A DNA stretch of 64,000 nt, taken from the NCBI GenBank assembly GCA_015075175.1, contig JABTUV010000006.1:1-64000 (forward strand). Reading direction: 5' to 3'. Made by a program: the position numbers and the translations under genes. The notes below the pieces were generated by a model. The model was not told where the DNA came from and made no database searches. It saw only the letters and a list, made by a program, of their open reading frames with translations. Every line of letters begins with the position of its first letter. Position 1 is the stretch's first letter. Source of the DNA: a bacterium. GTDB lineage: Bacteria > Hinthialibacterota > Hinthialibacteria > H5-UNCL2. This document shows, one piece after another, positions 24,724 through 32,417 of the stretch.

Positions 24724-25041
24724 ATGGATACACGAAAAACAGAAGGACACAGCATCGAGTATTACGTGCAATTGTACGAGGGCGTCCGGGAATGCGTGGA
24801 AAGCGACCTGGTCGCGCTGGGGGTATTCGCTGAAGTCTGCAAGGGCTTGCGAATGCAGATCATCCAGGTCGAGCGGTCGAGCGCCAACGGTTCGCCGGCA
24901 TCAGAAAAGCAGTTGAACTTTCTGGGGAAACTTGGGGTGAAAATCAGGCCGGGACTGTCGAAAGACGAAGCCACACGGCTGATCGACGAGGCACTGGAGA
25001 GAAGAGAAGACGTGTACACGGTACCGGAAAGGATTCCGTAA
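24724..25041 (+). CDS. Small protein with '(S/T)EKQLNFLGKLG' motif
   Basis: A 105-residue protein; the ATG at 24724 is preferred because AAAGGAGG sits 13 bases upstream and the nearer ATG (24713) is in another frame. An N-terminal helical part (YYVQLYEGVRECVESDLVAL) is followed by a linker and PASEKQLNFLGKLGVKIRPG LSKDEATRLIDEALE, a small helical hairpin familiar from DNA-replication and recombination proteins of phages and plasmids. Its last 20 residues recur in a remnant at 41480-41542 before the full primase, showing that this gene once stood before that copy too. It is followed 17 bases later by the primase remnant. Confidence 0.65.
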   Translation: MDTRKTEGHSIEYYVQLYEGVRECVESDLVALGVFAEVCKGLRMQIIQVERSSANGSPASEKQLNFLGKLGVKIRPGLSKDEATRLIDEALERREDVYTVPERIP

Positions 25042-25058
25042 GAGTGGATTGAGGAGCC

Positions 25059-25352
25059 ATGGACGGGCTGAAAGGCCAGATACCGAAAGCTGAGGCGGTC
25101 CGGATGATGCGCGACTTGTTTGTCGCGCGGACGGACGTCTTTACAGTGCAAGGCCCAAGCGGGGCACGCAGAACAGAATCGGGCAGGCAATTGCTGCGAA
25201 GGGCATCGAGTTGGAATAAAGAGGACGCGCGAGAGATATCATGACTGGTGGGAATTCATGGAAACGTTCGCCGCTGGGCAAGCCGCTTTCGTCCAGCCCT
25301 GGAATGCGTGAGCCCGGCCGATTGCAAGTACTACAAACGACCTGGACGGGGC
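25059..25352 (+). pseudogene. Internally deleted copy of the AEP primase
   Basis: The first ~40 residues (MDGLKGQIPKAEAVRMMRDL, then ARTDVFTVQGPSGA) match the start of the full primase at 41560 (MDELKSQIPKKEAIRMMREF, SRTDVFAVQRPGGA). Sequence resembling the primase C-terminus then reappears in another frame (ALECVSPADCKYYKRPGRG versus PECLGLENCNYYRRCTKGGG). Some 290 codons in between are missing. It is a dead remnant left by deletion. Confidence 0.7.
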
Positions 25353-25371
25353 GACGGTTCTTCGCGGCGCG

Positions 25372-25752
25372 CTACCAGTTGTGGGCTCGGATGATCAAGA
25401 AGAGGCCGATCAATGCCGGGATCGCGACCAGGTTGACGGCGAACAAGCGCAGAGGATTGATCGGCAGCGACGCGCCCCATTCTCCCCATGCGGTGCCCGC
25501 CGGCGAGTGGATGCGCCCCTCCAGGTTCGCCAGCCGAAACGTCCAGAACCCGTTCAACGCGATGAGGACCAGTGTGGCCGTGAACCAGGCGGGAAGGTAA
25601 TCAAAGTGGTAGATGCGATAGGTGAAGAAGCCGTCGCCATAGCGGTAGCCATTCTCAATCCACGTAAGCGCGGCGCCAGCCAACCATAGCCCGAGGACGG
25701 CGGATACCTCGACCCAGAGGATACCTGCAACGAACGACCTGAGGCTGCGCAT
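25372..25752 (-). CDS. Small membrane protein at the end of the Ub-like operon
   Basis: A 126-residue integral membrane protein with three hydrophobic segments: FVAGILWVEVSAVLGLWLAG (about 7-26), WFTATLVLIALNGFW (about 56-70) and LFAVNLVAIPALIGLFLII (about 103-121). I recognise no family. The ATG at 25752 begins one base after the AAA+ ATPase stop region, so it belongs to the operon. If the operon is a conjugation or defence system, this could be its membrane effector or anchor; there is no direct evidence for this. Confidence 0.65.
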   Translation of the reverse strand: MRSLRSFVAGILWVEVSAVLGLWLAGAALTWIENGYRYGDGFFTYRIYHFDYLPAWFTATLVLIALNGFWTFRLANLEGRIHSPAGTAWGEWGASLPINPLRLFAVNLVAIPALIGLFLIIRAHNW

Positions 25753-25753
25753 T

Positions 25754-27229
25754 TCAATTCTCTCCCCTTTCAGGAGGATCCAAGGTAACGGAATCTGCGG
25801 CGTTCAAATCCGGCGTCTTGTCGTCATCCAGTGGGCGGCATTGATAGGGCGGACCGACGATCTCGACGGGTCCAGAGGGGTGCTGTCGAGCCTTCTCGGC
25901 GAACACTAATCCAAGCGCCTCATCAATCAGGTAGCGGTTGGGCCGGACACCAAAATGATCCGATCCCGTGGGGTGCATGAGCGAAACCACGACCTCCGGG
26001 GCAACGTGCTCGACCTTCAGACCGTATTCCTCGGCGACCTCGGCGATCTCCATGGCTACGATCTCCGCGCGCGTGGCGAGGTCGAGTGGACGGTACACAA
26101 GAAACCTCCCGATGCGGCCGATGATCTCCGAAGCCAAACCTCCGGCGCGAAGCCGGCGCCGGCAGATTTCATCCTCGACGGGGCGCTGGCCAAACGCCTT
26201 CCTCGATTCCAGTTCGTCCAGGATTTGCGCGGACCCGACGTTGCTGGTAAACATGAAAATGGACTGTCGGCAGTCCACCGTGTGTTCGTGGTCCGAAGCC
26301 GCCGCAGTGGAAAGACGACCGGCGTCCATGGCATTCATGAGAACCTGAAGGATAGCCGGGTGCGCTTTCTCGATTTCGTCGAAGAGCACGATGGTGCGCG
26401 GATTTGCACGGAGCGCGTTGACCAATTGGGCGCCTTCGCCGTGTCCAACGTATCCCTGGGGTGCACCGATGAGCTGGCTGACTCGATGGGACTCCTGATA
26501 TTCGTTCATATCCAGGCGCAGGTACTGATACACCTGTTCTTCATTGTCCGGTCTCCGGAGAACGGAAGGCAAGACCTCCGCGGTATGGGTCTTGCCTACT
26601 CCGGAGGGTCCAGTAGCAAAGACCACCGCCGGACGGGTCGCGTGGCGGCGCGCGGAATGGCGGGCGAGGACACCGGCCAGAGAACGCAGTGCATGCTCTT
26701 GACCGAGCACGCGGACGCGCAGGAGATTGAATAACTCGTCTCCATCGAAGTAGAGCGGCGCGTCAGAATCGCGAATCGCCTCGCGAACTGCGGACATATC
26801 CGTCAGCGGATGACTCGCGGAAGTCCCGTTTACCATGCCGTGTCGAAGATCGACCGCCGGAGCAGCGTCTATCGTCGTGGCGTGCGGCACGCCTGCCGAT
26901 TGCTCGGCGCGTTGTGCCTCGTCCAGGAGTCTTCGGAGGGCCGCGACTCCGCTGAAGAAATCTCCTTGCACCGACGTCGCGAATCGAGTGCGTCCAGGTC
27001 CTTCTGGCCGGTTCTGGATCTCCTGCCAAATCGGACACGTGCCCGTGTAGGTCGTGTTGACGCCGATGTGGACTTCGCACGTCTCTCTACAATCAAGCAA
27101 GACCACGTCCGTTTCCGGGGGATCAAACGACGAGGGGAGTTCGATTGCCGGCAGGACCGCATACCCCCGCGCGCGGTACTCGTTCGCCAGGGCGTTCTTT
27201 GTTGGAATGCTGAGCGTTGTGATATCCAT
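25754..27229 (-). CDS. ClpB/ClpA-type AAA+ ATPase of the Ub-like operon
   Basis: A 491-residue protein. Residues 1-150 form a domain I do not recognise (with VVLLDCRETCEVHIGVNTTY). The rest is a single AAA_2 module of the second Clp/Hsp100 type: Walker A GPSGVGKT (207-214), the substrate-pore region YQESHRVSQLIGAPQGYVGH (244-263), Walker B IVLFDEIEKAHP (280-291) and sensor 1 FTSNVGS. The pore loop GYVGH is the ClpB-like aromatic loop that threads proteins. It has one AAA ring only and no visible peptidase-binding IGF/L tripeptide. Encoded 12 bases after the E1-like gene, it could unfold modified proteins or drive release, by analogy with Cdc48/proteasomal ATPases. Confidence 0.8.
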   Translation of the reverse strand: MDITTLSIPTKNALANEYRARGYAVLPAIELPSSFDPPETDVVLLDCRETCEVHIGVNTTYTGTCPIWQEIQNRPEGPGRTRFATSVQGDFFSGVAALRRLLDEAQRAEQSAGVPHATTIDAAPAVDLRHGMVNGTSASHPLTDMSAVREAIRDSDAPLYFDGDELFNLLRVRVLGQEHALRSLAGVLARHSARRHATRPAVVFATGPSGVGKTHTAEVLPSVLRRPDNEEQVYQYLRLDMNEYQESHRVSQLIGAPQGYVGHGEGAQLVNALRANPRTIVLFDEIEKAHPAILQVLMNAMDAGRLSTAAASDHEHTVDCRQSIFMFTSNVGSAQILDELESRKAFGQRPVEDEICRRRLRAGGLASEIIGRIGRFLVYRPLDLATRAEIVAMEIAEVAEEYGLKVEHVAPEVVVSLMHPTGSDHFGVRPNRYLIDEALGLVFAEKARQHPSGPVEIVGPPYQCRPLDDDKTPDLNAADSVTLDPPERGEN

Positions 27230-27241
27230 AGCGATTGCACC

Positions 27242-28152
27242 TTATTGATTACTCCGGCCGGCCTGATATGCGGCGAGGGCGCGCTGCACCTGGGCGCGTT
27301 GAGGCCGCTGAGTTGCACAGACCGGGCAGTTCGGATCGACTGCGCCTTTGAGCCATAGGGAGTCCATCGCCAAGATTGCCTCGGCTTGTAACTCGGTCGC
27401 GTAGTCCTTGGGATTTTTGGGAAGGTCGGCCAGGAGGGCGTCCCACATGAGCCGGCCCCACTCATATTCCGGATGGCAGCGGACGAGGATGTCGTTGCGG
27501 CCCTTCATGCGCTGGTAGAAGCGGCCATACGCCGAATCACGACCGCGTTCCAGGATGGCTACCGCGACCTTGAGGGCGATCAGGTCGATAAACTGGCCGT
27601 CAATGAGGCATCCGACCATGGCGCTCAGATCCAATGGCTGATCTGGATTCTGGTTCTCGGCTGCCGCATAGCGCTCCGCGGCCACGCAGCGGTAGCACCC
27701 GGTTTCACGCGGAATCGTCCAGACAACTCGCCCACCGCTTCCCTGAGCGTGGATGCCGATGAAAACTGCCGGAATCTCAAGCCGCACCGCCATCTCGTTT
27801 ATGGCCGCCTGGGCGGTGAACTGATCCGTCCCCGCGATCACGAGATCCACACCGGACGCCAACTCGTCCTGCTCGCATGTCGACATGTCGGTGATACTCC
27901 GAGAGCAGGCGACGATCTCGACCAGGGGATTCATTCTGCGAATGCGCCGCGCCAGTGCTTCGACCTTGAGCGTTCCGACATCCTCCATGCTATAACTGGT
28001 ACGCGCGAGGTTGGCCCATTCGACGGTGTCGTAATCGCAGATCTTGATCCTGGCCGGGTGAGCCGCGCCAACTTTTCCACGAGATAACCGCCGGCGCCCA
28101 CGCCCACGACGAGAATGGACTTCCGCGAAAGCCGGCGGAGATCAACCGTCAA
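27242..28152 (-). CDS. ThiF/E1-like adenylyltransferase (one-base frameshift)
   Basis: An E1-superfamily enzyme that would adenylate the C-terminus of a ubiquitin-like protein. The N-terminal nucleotide-binding loop SILVVGVGAGGYLVEKLARL is in one frame. The continuation ARIKICDYDTVEWANLARTS, which has the DxD...N-x-x-R motif, and the rest are in another; one base is missing near 28055-28062 within a CCCGG run. Further motifs are GVDLVIAGTDQFTAQAAINE and two zinc CxxC pairs (CYRC, CPVC). The start is probably a TTG at 28152 overlapping the JAMM-protease stop (TTGA). About 303 residues if joined. A sequencing error is plausible, given the conserved sequence on both sides. Confidence 0.75.
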
Positions 28153-29015
28153 GGCGCTTCGTGTATTCTTCTGGCAGCTGTTCGCGCTTCGGGCGCCTCT
28201 GGGAGAAGAACAGCCTGTGGGGTCGAAACAACGGACGGGGCAATGGTTGGAGAGACGTCCTGGACCGTCGTCGAATCGTCGAGCGATCCCACCGACTCGC
28301 AAGACTCAATCGACCGCAACCACTCCGGGTTATACGTTCGCTCCGGAAACGCCTCCGGCTCGCACACCACGAACTCCGCCAGCATCGGCGCATGCACGTT
28401 TCCGCGACGACACACCCACGGATGGATCACGACGTGGTCGGTTCCCGCGCCCGTCAGAATGGGAATGAAGAACCACTCCATCCATTCGTTCTGCGTAAAC
28501 ACTTCCTCCACGTAGCCGAGGTCGCCAAGGCCGGGCCCGGATTTGGACGACGGACGTCCGAACTGGCCGGGATGGCTATGGAGGTCGCCGTCCCATAGCA
28601 TCATCTGCTCGTCGGGCTGCTCCAGATGGAATTTGCGTCGCGCCTCACCCCACTCCACGTCCGGGCTGTATACGGCGCCGCTGGCGCGCTCGCAACCGCG
28701 CTCGTCGAACTCGACGGCGGCAAATCCCATCCGGTCCTTGGGGCCAAACCCCTTGGCGCCAGTTTCGGGCCGACGGCTTCCCACGGAGAGAAGGAGAGAC
28801 AGAAGCGCGGCCGGCGTGATGCACATGGGGACTGATGCTCGCTCCACGCCAGTATGAGCGCCCACCGACCAGGTCTTGACGGCTTGGGTAATCGGTTCGC
28901 GCCACTTACCCCCGCATCCGGGTGGTTGGATGATCGCGTCGGGTTGGCCGGTTCGACTCCCCGATGCGTTCGAATCCGGCTTCGCTTGAGATGTCAGGCT
29001 GTCTTGCGGTGCCAT
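28149..29015 (-). CDS. JAMM/MPN (JAB) metalloprotease
   Basis: A 288-residue protein with a JAMM zinc-protease core: a Glu-containing strand (RMGFAAVEFDERGCERASGA) and LWDGDLHSHPGQFGRPSSKSG...D, giving the HxHPx...S...D metal motif at about 143-165. Conserved strands WMEWFFIPILTGAGTDHVVI follow. The first ~55 residues (Ser/Gln/Gly-rich) and last ~60 (Val/Pro/Thr-rich) look like disordered extensions. JAB proteins in bacterial E1/E2 operons process the ubiquitin-like precursor or remove it from targets. It sits 22 bases after the second E2-like gene and overlaps the E1 start by four bases. Confidence 0.82.
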   Translation of the reverse strand: MAPQDSLTSQAKPDSNASGSRTGQPDAIIQPPGCGGKWREPITQAVKTWSVGAHTGVERASVPMCITPAALLSLLLSVGSRRPETGAKGFGPKDRMGFAAVEFDERGCERASGAVYSPDVEWGEARRKFHLEQPDEQMMLWDGDLHSHPGQFGRPSSKSGPGLGDLGYVEEVFTQNEWMEWFFIPILTGAGTDHVVIHPWVCRRGNVHAPMLAEFVVCEPEAFPERTYNPEWLRSIESCESVGSLDDSTTVQDVSPTIAPSVVSTPQAVLLPEAPEARTAARRIHEAP

Positions 29016-29037
29016 GAATGTGTCCTTTCCGAAAATG

Positions 29038-29493
29038 TCAAAGACCGGGGAACGTGCCGGTTTCCTGCAGGACCGAGAAGGCCGTGCACCAGTAGCGCGC
29101 CCGCTTCACGGTCGTCAGAAGATCCTGGGAACTACGGCGGACCGTTTCGGTGTGGTTGCTGCTCAGGCATAGAAGGCCATTCGCGAAAACGTGCCCCTGG
29201 TGTACGGACACGCCGGCGTTTGGGCCGTTTCCCCGGCTCCAAGGATTGAAGAGGCAGTACGCGATGGCATGCTGCGCATCGAACGAGCTGCGGTATTCGA
29301 GCCGGTAGATGCGCTGGTCCACGTCGGAGTCCCAGTGCTCGATAAAGACGGCCACCCCGTCCTCCCCGGCTATGAGCGCGCGTAGATTCAGCCGCCGCAT
29401 CACGCCCGCGGCTACCGAGTTCCATACGCTTGGAGTTTCACTCAGCAAGGGGACTTCCCGGTGTAGGGTTCGGATGAGATTGACCAGCGACAT
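29038..29493 (-). CDS. E2-like (UBC-fold candidate) protein 2
   Basis: A 151-residue paralogue of the 127-residue protein encoded just upstream. Shared elements in the same order: IYRLEYRSSFDAQHAIAYCL / FNPWS, then HQGHVFANGLLCLSSN and a C-terminal KRARYWCTAFSVLQETGTFP. The pattern H-V-x(4)-G-x-x-CL resembles the HPN...GxICL active-site segment of ubiquitin-conjugating enzymes, with the Cys (about 109) as candidate thioester site. The second conserved Cys (RARYWC) is unusual. Good ribosome site (TAGGAGACATCATC). Placement with E1 and JAMM genes supports the E2 call, but sequence similarity alone is weak. Confidence 0.6.
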   Translation of the reverse strand: MSLVNLIRTLHREVPLLSETPSVWNSVAAGVMRRLNLRALIAGEDGVAVFIEHWDSDVDQRIYRLEYRSSFDAQHAIAYCLFNPWSRGNGPNAGVSVHQGHVFANGLLCLSSNHTETVRRSSQDLLTTVKRARYWCTAFSVLQETGTFPGL

Positions 29494-29504
29494 GATGATG
29501 TCTC

Positions 29505-29888
29505 CTATCCTGGGTTGGGAAACTCCCCGGTCTCCTTCAGCACGGAGAATCCGGTGCACCAGTAGCGAGCGCGCCGAATGGTGAACTCGAGGTAGTAGGG
29601 GCTGTCGTCCAGTTTCTTGACCGAGGCCGTTCCGAGACAAAGGAAGCCATCGGCGGCGACATGGCCGACCGTGTACTCCTCGCCGCCATTGGGTGGACCG
29701 CCTATGCTCCACGGGTTGTGCAGGCAGAAGGCAATGGCCTTGCGGCCGTCCTGCGTCGCACGGTATTCCAGGCGGTACAGGCGGCCGTCGGGGTCGCTCA
29801 CGTCTTCGATCATGACGAGGTATCCGTCCTCTTCCGCGGTGATCGCGTGGGGATTGAATTGCCGCATGATGGTAAGCGCCTGGCTCAT
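29505..29888 (-). CDS. E2-like (UBC-fold candidate) protein 1
   Basis: A 127-residue protein with the same order of motifs as the next gene: LYRLEYRATQDGRKAIAFCL, HNPWSIGGPPNGGE, VGHVAADGFLCLGTA (candidate catalytic Cys 84) and RRARYWCTGFSVLKETGEFP. The GGPPNGGE loop before the HV...CL motif recalls the Pro-rich turn of E2 enzymes. Having two such proteins side by side raises the possibility of a heterodimer, one active and one supporting, or of two target specificities. Starts after GGAGAGATCTC; 11 bases separate it from the second copy. The fold is inferred, not proven. Confidence 0.6.
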   Translation of the reverse strand: MSQALTIMRQFNPHAITAEEDGYLVMIEDVSDPDGRLYRLEYRATQDGRKAIAFCLHNPWSIGGPPNGGEEYTVGHVAADGFLCLGTASVKKLDDSPYYLEFTIRRARYWCTGFSVLKETGEFPNPG

Positions 29889-29965
29889 GAGATCTCTCCT
29901 CGGTGAAATAAGGCGGCCGGGCAGAGGGTGGTTGGACCGATCCACCCGGCCGTATTCACGCCAGC

Positions 29966-30400
29966 CTAATGGACAGACAATTCGACCCGGCAATGCTGGG
30001 GCGGATGAAATCCCCCGCAGTTCCAGCACCGCTCGGGTGGATACGGCCCACCGAAGGGGCCGCTGTGGAATCCGTCGTCGCTCTGCGATTCCAGCCAGTG
30101 GTACTCGCCGGTAGGTGTTCCCTGACGGGCACGACGCAGCGCCTCCGCGTCCACGTGGTATTCACCGGTGGGTGTCCCCTGACGAGCACGCCGCAACGCC
30201 TCCGCGTCCACGTGGTATTCGCCAGTGGGCGTCCCCTGACGCGCACGACGCAACGCCTCCGCGTCCACGCAGTACGCGCCACGAGGTACGCCCTGCCGTG
30301 AACCGCGTACCATGTCGCTGCCCACGCTGCGCTGCCCGGGGGGCATTGAACCGACAGGCGGACGACCCGCGACCGCGTGTTTCATGTATGTGTTATCCAT
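29966..30400 (-). CDS. 19-residue-repeat protein with zinc knuckle, first gene of Ub-like operon
   Basis: A 144-residue protein. After a ~35-residue basic leader come four tandem 19-residue units (RQGTPTGEYHVDAEALRRA; the first is RQGVPRGAYCVDAEALRRA, the last truncated before WLESQSDD). The C-terminus has CWNCGGFHPPQHC, a Cx2Cx3Hx4C zinc-knuckle-like motif. No ubiquitin-like di-glycine tail is visible, so it is not an obvious modifier. It could be a substrate, scaffold or nucleic-acid adaptor of the system. The ATG follows GAGGAGAGGTTCG, a strong ribosome site, and the operon presumably starts here, divergent from the regulator at 30745. Confidence 0.65.
   Translation of the reverse strand: MDNTYMKHAVAGRPPVGSMPPGQRSVGSDMVRGSRQGVPRGAYCVDAEALRRARQGTPTGEYHVDAEALRRARQGTPTGEYHVDAEALRRARQGTPTGEYHWLESQSDDGFHSGPFGGPYPPERCWNCGGFHPPQHCRVELSVH
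30101..30300 (-). repeat. 57-bp tandem coding repeats
   Basis: Units begin at 30101, 30158, 30215 and 30272 (the last partial). They code the 19-residue repeats of the zinc-knuckle protein. Differences are mostly silent between the two central units, indicating recent duplication. No spacers, so not CRISPR. Confidence 0.9.
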
Positions 30401-30744
30401 CGAACCTCTCCTCGACTTTTCTTACCCCGCGCCTTCGTTACCCAAATCGGCCCCGGGGCCGAACCGACTCGGTGTCGTCACGTTGCTTCTCGATCGCTTG
30501 CTGTTGCTGATTGCCCTGCTACCTCCTTTCGCGAACCGTTGCGCGTATCAATCTCACGGACCTCGCACGTACCTGAAAGCCGTGACGTGAATTCTCTGGC
30601 GAATTCACGTGTGATGTCAAGTGTAAAATGAGAAATATCTCGTGTTATCACCTTATCTGCTCGATATAACTCCCGCATCTTGTGTGAGTTGACCTGCGGG
30701 TCGGGGCGTGGTAATGGATAGGGATTGGATTTGCGGAGACCTTG
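30401..30744. promoter_or_regulatory. Divergent intergenic region between the Ub-like operon and the regulator
   Basis: 344 bases without a gene, between the zinc-knuckle protein (minus) and the XRE-type regulator (plus). It contains an AT-richer segment near 30590-30680 (GAATTCTCTGGCGAATTC gives a 6-bp inverted repeat at 30590-30607). Both promoters and the regulator's binding site would be expected here; I cannot place them exactly. Confidence 0.45.
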
Positions 30745-32100
30745 ATGCACCGAACGCAACCACCCCGGGATCGACGTACGCGACTGAGCGTTTTCGTGCG
30801 CGAAGTGCGCGCTCAAAGGCGGCTCACCCAGATCCAACTTCAAGAATTACTGGCAGTTACGCAGCCGCAGTACGTAAGCAAGGTGGAAGTGGGGGCAATT
30901 CGACGGCCGCAACGACAATTCCTAGAGGCCTTGGCCGAGTTGACGGGGACGCCGGTCGAGGAGCTCGATGCAATGTGCGGGCAGGCTCCCGCCGAGTCCG
31001 CCGCCGCCCCGCTGACGAGACCTGACGAGCAGATTCATCCCGGGCGATTCCGCCTGGCCTTTACCCACTGCCTCTGGGGTGCACCCATCGTGCTGGCCGC
31101 CTACCGGGGGATGTTGCCGGATTTCCGCGTTGCCAGCTTTGTGGGCAGCAGTGGTGGAGATGGAGACTCCCCGCGGACCGTACCGCGACTCGAGTGGATG
31201 CGGCCGGAAAACGGCATCCCCAATCCGGTCCCAGGCCCGCTCTCTCCGTCGCCGCCGGTCGCTCCCCTCTCAGCCGCTGACGTCATGCGTCTCCTGGAGG
31301 AGCAGAGGATCGATGTCGGGGTCGTCCCCGGCAGCGTGGTGCAGAACGAGACGAGATTTCTTCGAGTCGGCAGCATCGTTGATTCGCCGGCGGGCTGCTT
31401 TCTGGTGCTCGACGAAAGCGCGCTCAAGATGGCTGGCGCCGCTTGGGCCGAGCGGGGGTGGATCACGACAGATGAACTCGGCATTCTGCTGAAGGAGCAC
31501 GGCAAGAAGGCCCCAGCAGGCAAGAGAGCCGGGCGCTGCATACCCGCCATCGGCGTTGAAGAGTGCAGCATCGCCAAGGAGTTCCTGATGCGCACCTGCG
31601 ACTCCGCGGGTCTGCAATATCGCAACCACATGTGGACCTGCTCCGGCCCGGATCTCGCGGCGCGCAGATTTTCCGAACTCAAGGAGGCGTGCATGCAAAC
31701 CGGGGCCTGCCAGGAACTGGCGGGCGTCCTTACCTGGGACCCGCACGCGACATGGCTGGCGAACATGCACGGCAAGCCCGAGCCGAGCAAGCTGCCGATC
31801 TACCTCAGCCCGAACGCGCTGGGACAACCCACGCACGTAACCTTCGACGTGATCGTCAACCGCACCACGTCGCTATCGCCCGACTTCCGAACCGCCTTGT
31901 TGAACCTGATGGGCGCCCTGTGCCGGATCGCCCGAACGATCAGCCGGCCAGAATCGACCGACGAGTACCTCCGCGCGCTGGCGATCTATTTCGGGTTTGG
32001 ACCGGAAGGCGCCGTCGACACCGAACGCCTTACTGGACTATCAAAGGCCCTCGCCGGCATCCGCTACTCCGTGCGGTTGAGCGTGGAGTTGCTTCTATGA
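30745..32100 (+). CDS. XRE-type regulator with periplasmic-binding-protein-like domain
   Basis: A 451-residue protein starting at the ATG at 30745 (TTG ATG pair; GCGGAG upstream). Residues ~10-70 form an XRE helix-turn-helix (VREVRAQRRLTQIQLQELLAV, then YVSKVEVGAIRRPQRQFLEA). The rest resembles a solute-binding-protein fold (RFRLAFTHCLWGAPIVLAAY, RIDVGVVPGSVVQNETRFLR, PAGCFLVLDESALKMAGAAW). Such fusions would sense a small ligand and control nearby genes. Being divergent from the E1/E2/JAMM operon it is the natural candidate regulator of that operon. Confidence 0.72.
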   Translation: MHRTQPPRDRRTRLSVFVREVRAQRRLTQIQLQELLAVTQPQYVSKVEVGAIRRPQRQFLEALAELTGTPVEELDAMCGQAPAESAAAPLTRPDEQIHPGRFRLAFTHCLWGAPIVLAAYRGMLPDFRVASFVGSSGGDGDSPRTVPRLEWMRPENGIPNPVPGPLSPSPPVAPLSAADVMRLLEEQRIDVGVVPGSVVQNETRFLRVGSIVDSPAGCFLVLDESALKMAGAAWAERGWITTDELGILLKEHGKKAPAGKRAGRCIPAIGVEECSIAKEFLMRTCDSAGLQYRNHMWTCSGPDLAARRFSELKEACMQTGACQELAGVLTWDPHATWLANMHGKPEPSKLPIYLSPNALGQPTHVTFDVIVNRTTSLSPDFRTALLNLMGALCRIARTISRPESTDEYLRALAIYFGFGPEGAVDTERLTGLSKALAGIRYSVRLSVELLL

Positions 32101-32417
32101 TGACCTGATTCGAAAATGGGGCGCATGCCGAGCCAATGCTCGCCAATCCGATTCCTTCCCCGTCAAGTCGCACGCTGCGAACGCATTCTTCTCGAGCCGA
32201 AGCACTTCTCGCGCTGAACCGAGGGACCACCGACAACGGAATCCGCATGCGCAAATACCATGGCCGCGCCAAGGTAAGCGCCGCGATAAGTGGTTGCCAC
32301 AACGTCTGGTGCGCGGTATATTCGCTCCGGTGCAATTCGGTGCGGCGCCGCCCGACGCCGGCGTCTTCTTGCTGCCCGACAGTGCAGATGCGCGGGAGCT
32401 CTCAAAGCGGGAACCAT
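32101..32417 (+). other. Short non-coding gap before the peptidase gene
   Basis: 317 bases in which I see no gene. An open frame extends upstream of 32418 in the peptidase frame but its sequence (Ser/Arg-rich) does not look coding. Confidence 0.5.

Noticed and set aside
30101-30300. CRISPR-like array of regular repeats
   Set aside because: The 57-bp units are contiguous, have no spacers and are in-frame coding repeats of one protein.
25754-30400. PRTRC-type system
   Set aside because: PRTRC clusters also have an E1 and a JAB-like protein, but the ParB- and actin-like genes are absent and a ClpB-type ATPase is present.
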